The notes beneath the pieces are model-generated. The model was not told where the DNA came from and ran no database searches. It saw only the letters and a program-made list of their open reading frames with translations. Shown here piece after piece: positions 61,430-64,000 of a DNA stretch of 64,000 bases. Numbering within the stretch: the first letter of the stretch is position 1; every line of letters begins with the position of its first letter. The DNA is from G963556115 sp963675945 (GTDB taxonomy: Bacteria; Planctomycetota; SZUA-567), in the NCBI GenBank assembly GCA_963675945.1, contig OY780932.1, positions 2,976,001 through 3,040,000 on the forward strand. The letters run 5' to 3'. The translations under genes and the position numbers were made by a program.

Positions 61430-62935
61430 CTAGACCTCTACCTCGCTTACAGCAGCCTTGATTATCACCTCAGAATCAGCTTCCTCACGTGTAAACTCAG
61501 CCGTCTTAAACCCCTCATGCATTACCACCACGCGATCACTCATTCCCAGAACCTCTGGCAATTCTGAAGATACTAGAATTACCGCCAACCCCTGTGAAGC
61601 CAGGATTGAGACAAATTCATGTACCTTGGCCTTAGTGCCGACATCTACACCCTTGGTCGGTTCGTCCAGAATGAGGATCTTCGGTTCTGTCGCCAACCAT
61701 TTTGCCAGTACAACTTTCTGCTGATTACCACCACTAAGAGTATCCACATCAACATGCAATCCCGCTGAGCGTACCTCCATTTTTCGATAAAACCTCTCAG
61801 ATACTCTCCGTTCTTTCTTCTTCTGAATTACTCCAAATTTACACATCTCATCCAAAAGCGCCAAAGTTATATTCTGACTAATATTCATTTTCAGGATAGC
61901 TCCCTGGGACTGTCTATCCTCGGGTATATAGGCAATTTTTTTCTTCATCGCAACCATAGGGTCAGATATATGTGTAGTCTTGCCCCAAAGTTTTATCGTA
62001 CCAAAATCTAGCTTATCAATCCCAAAGATTGCCCGCATAACCTCTGAACGTCCTGCGCCCACCAACCCAAAGAAACCTAATATTTCACCTTCATGAAGGG
62101 TAAAAGAGATATTCTTGAAAAAACCGAAGCGTGTAAGATTTTCAACTTCTAATACCGGCTGACCTATCTTAGCTTCAACTTTTGGATACATTTGATCGAG
62201 CGAACGCCCTACCATCATCTCAACAATCTTATTGATACTCGACTCAGCGATAGTCCCCTCCCCAACATACTTACCATCACGCATCACCGTGAAATAATCG
62301 CAAATTTCAAAGATCTCTTCAAACTTATGCGATATAAAGACAATAGCCTTATTCTCAGACTTTAATTGGCGTATTATTTTATATAGTTCTTCTACTTCAT
62401 GCAGACTCAATGCAGATGTCGGTTCATCCATAATAATAACCCGAGCATCAATCGACAGCGCCTTGGCAATCTCAACCATATGCCGCTGCGCCACACTCAA
62501 ATTCTTAACCAACTCATCGGGCTCAATACTAAGTTCTAATTTATCCAATAACTCCTTGGTGCGCTTACGCATCTCTTTCCAATCAAGTGGAGCAAGATTA
62601 CCCCCACTCTTTAAGTGATGCCCCATAAAGATATTCTCGGCTACCGACAATTCATAGAACATACTTGCTTCCTGATGAATCGCCGATATTCCTGCAGCCT
62701 GGGCATCTTGTACCGTATCGAAGTGAACCTCGGCTCCATCAAGTATTATCTTACCGCTAGTCGGCTGATGCACCCCGGTAACTACTTTTATCAAGGTAGA
62801 TTTACCTGCACCATTCTCACCGATAAGCGCATGCACCTCTCCACAGCGTATCGAAAAATCAATTTCATCCAGAGCCTTGATACCGGGAAAAAACTTAGAA
62901 ATCCCTTTAAGCTCCAGTATTGGTTTACTGTCCAA
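61430..62935 (-). CDS. rhaT: Rhamnose ABC transporter, duplicated ATPase
   Basis: A 501-residue CUT2 ATPase. First domain: GENGAGKSTLIK, LSVAQRHMVEIAKAL, VIIMDEPTSALSLHE. Second: degenerate GLVGAGRSEVMR, LSGGNQQKVVLA, ILILDEPTKGVDVG. Start is TTG at 62935, 8 nt after TAGGAGG. Symbol follows the rhizobial rhaSTPQ naming (not the E. coli RhaT symporter). Known rhizobial systems also need the kinase for transport. Confidence 0.92.
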   Translation of the reverse strand: MDSKPILELKGISKFFPGIKALDEIDFSIRCGEVHALIGENGAGKSTLIKVVTGVHQPTSGKIILDGAEVHFDTVQDAQAAGISAIHQEASMFYELSVAENIFMGHHLKSGGNLAPLDWKEMRKRTKELLDKLELSIEPDELVKNLSVAQRHMVEIAKALSIDARVIIMDEPTSALSLHEVEELYKIIRQLKSENKAIVFISHKFEEIFEICDYFTVMRDGKYVGEGTIAESSINKIVEMMVGRSLDQMYPKVEAKIGQPVLEVENLTRFGFFKNISFTLHEGEILGFFGLVGAGRSEVMRAIFGIDKLDFGTIKLWGKTTHISDPMVAMKKKIAYIPEDRQSQGAILKMNISQNITLALLDEMCKFGVIQKKKERRVSERFYRKMEVRSAGLHVDVDTLSGGNQQKVVLAKWLATEPKILILDEPTKGVDVGTKAKVHEFVSILASQGLAVILVSSELPEVLGMSDRVVVMHEGFKTAEFTREEADSEVIIKAAVSEVEV

Positions 62936-63025
62936 TATTAAATCCTCCTACACCTTAGCGATGTATAACCAGACTCCACCCGCAACCACTCGTTAGTACT
63001 AATTATACTTGACTGCCTGTTCACA

Positions 63026-63054
63026 TGTGGCTCTGTTATTATTACAGAGCCACA
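63026..63054 (-). terminator. Attenuating hairpin between rhaS and rhaT
   Basis: TGTGGCTCTGT-N7-ACAGAGCCACA, 11 exact base pairs, 33 nt past the rhaS stop, without a T-run. Such hairpins commonly protect the binding-protein mRNA and lower ATPase expression. Confidence 0.65.
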
Positions 63055-63086
63055 AATACAGGCTCAATTAATCTTCAAAACTGCTA

Positions 63087-64000
63087 CTAGAAGATCTCTG
63101 CAAACTTTGCAACGTTGTTCTTGTCAAATACATATGGCTTACCCATTACGGTAGTACCGTCTTTACCCACAGTAATCTTACCCATGTGACCAGCATCAAT
63201 CACATCGCCTTCCTTACCCTTGATCTTGTCAGTAAGCAGAGCTTCGCAGATATAGGCAGAGGTATAACCAAGGTCTACAGGATTCCATAGAGCCATTTCC
63301 TTACAAACACCATTTTCAATATACAACTTCATCTCTGATGGCAAACCAAGACCGGTCAGCTCAACAACATCCTTCTTGCCATTATCTTCAATAGCCTTAG
63401 CACAAGCCAGAAGACCTACAGTAGTTGGTGACGTAATACCGTTGAGATCAGGGTACTTATTGAAGAGGCCAACAGCCTCACGGTATGACTTATCAGCACT
63501 ATCATCACCATAAACAACCTCTACTAATTCTATATTCTTATAAGCAGGGTTGGCTTTGAGCTCATTCCACATAGCTTCAATCCACGCATTCTGGTTGGTC
63601 GCCTGTGATGAGGCAGAGACAACCGCGAACTTGCCTTTGCCGCCCATAAGCTTAGATATCAGTTCAACCTGCTGTTTACCCACTAGCTCAATATTACTTG
63701 GAACCAAGTCGATAATACGGCCTTTAGGGCTGATACCGGAATCAAATGAAATAACTTTAATTCCACGCTTCATAGCTTTTTTGCAGACAGGGACAAGTGC
63801 ATTGCGGTCATTGGCAGAGATTGCGATTGCATCAACCTTCTGCGCAATCAGAGTCTCGATAAGATCAATCTGACCTTCAGCAGTAGTCTCAGGAGGTCCC
63901 ATATAGATAATCTCTACATCCCCAAGCTCTTTTGCAGCCTCTTTCGCACCTTCAGCGCATGCATTAAAGAATCCATTTCCCATAGACTTCACCAACACAG
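63087..64000 (-). CDS. rhaS: Rhamnose ABC transporter, periplasmic binding protein (partial)
   Basis: C-terminal 304 residues of a CUT2 (Peripla_BP_4) binding protein; the signal peptide and first strand lie outside the right edge. Visible: SMGNGFFNACAEGAKEAAKE, DAIAISANDRNALVPVCKKA, VISFDSG, VSASSQATNQNAWI, GLNGITSPTTVGLLA-like DLNGITSPTTVGLL and ALWNPVDLGYTSAY. This matches the RhaS group of rhamnose-binding proteins in Rhizobium and E. coli LsrB-like relatives. First gene of rhaS-T-P-Q-M. Confidence 0.9.
   Translation of the reverse strand, partial: VLVKSMGNGFFNACAEGAKEAAKELGDVEIIYMGPPETTAEGQIDLIETLIAQKVDAIAISANDRNALVPVCKKAMKRGIKVISFDSGISPKGRIIDLVPSNIELVGKQQVELISKLMGGKGKFAVVSASSQATNQNAWIEAMWNELKANPAYKNIELVEVVYGDDSADKSYREAVGLFNKYPDLNGITSPTTVGLLACAKAIEDNGKKDVVELTGLGLPSEMKLYIENGVCKEMALWNPVDLGYTSAYICEALLTDKIKGKEGDVIDAGHMGKITVGKDGTTVMGKPYVFDKNNVAKFAEIF

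Overview
The window looks like a chromosome segment of a Gram-negative, probably anaerobic bacterium. Outer-membrane and periplasm genes (a porin-like beta-barrel, ExbB/ExbD, penicillin-binding protein 1C with an alpha-2-macroglobulin) point to a double membrane. FeoA/FeoB ferrous iron uptake, an 8Fe-8S ferredoxin, an activator of the 2-hydroxyacyl-CoA dehydratase type and the absence of respiratory genes point to anaerobic life. Base composition is moderate to AT-rich by eye. A PVC-type lineage such as Lentisphaerae would fit, but nothing in the window fixes the taxon and I hold that loosely.

Layout. 1-2.3 kb: Fe-S scaffold, ApbE flavin transferase and a BcrAD-type ATPase on +. 2.3-4.6 kb: a degenerate L,D-transpeptidase-like protein and a porin on -. 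4.7-8.6 kb: an iron block with a DtxR-family regulator, FeoA, FeoB, ferredoxin and a Cys-rich FeoB partner; three intergenic sites here share the pattern TTAG-N6-CTAA. 8.6-9.7 kb: a two-gene ChrA transporter. 9.9-11.8 kb: a 53-aa orphan, an XRE/S24-like regulator whose catalytic Ser position holds Asn, and a membrane-anchored nuclease. 11.8-19.3 kb: a long - strand run of TrkA, TrkH, MurI, RodA, PBP2, ExbD and ExbB. 19.4-24.1 kb: formyl-tetrahydrofolate cyclo-ligase and three secreted Sel1-repeat proteins. 24.3-26.0 kb: a 564-aa orphan with a 63-bp exact inverted copy of Sel1 DNA right behind its stop.

26.7-31.3 kb: L-arabinose ABC importer (araFGH) with a convergent AraC-type regulator. 31.5-39.3 kb: pbpC and the giant alpha-2-macroglobulin, translationally coupled. 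39.7-45.4 kb: tRNA-Arg, an orphan PAS histidine kinase, a diguanylate cyclase with two periplasmic binding domains, 1.7 kb without a recognisable gene, and tRNA-Leu. 45.5-53.5 kb: a FlgM-like protein, FolC, Nif3-type protein, phosphoribosyltransferase, ferritin, a MIF-like tautomerase fused by overlap to a metallo-beta-lactamase-fold gene, a 46-aa basic protein and RecJ. 54.2-64 kb: a complete L-rhamnose locus, with catabolic genes rhaA-rhaD-rhaB, an AraC-type regulator divergent from rhaA, and the importer rhaS-rhaT-rhaP-rhaQ ending in the mutarotase rhaM; rhaS runs off the right edge.

How it fits together: two separate sugar importers of the CUT2 class each sit beside their own AraC-type regulator, but only rhamnose has its catabolic enzymes here. 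The best leads for something new are the iron-locus palindromes, the Sel1 inverted duplication with its orphan neighbour, the tautomerase/MBL pair, the altered active sites in the transpeptidase-like and S24-like proteins, and the unexplained structured intergenic DNA at 43.5-45.2 kb and 53.5-54.1 kb.
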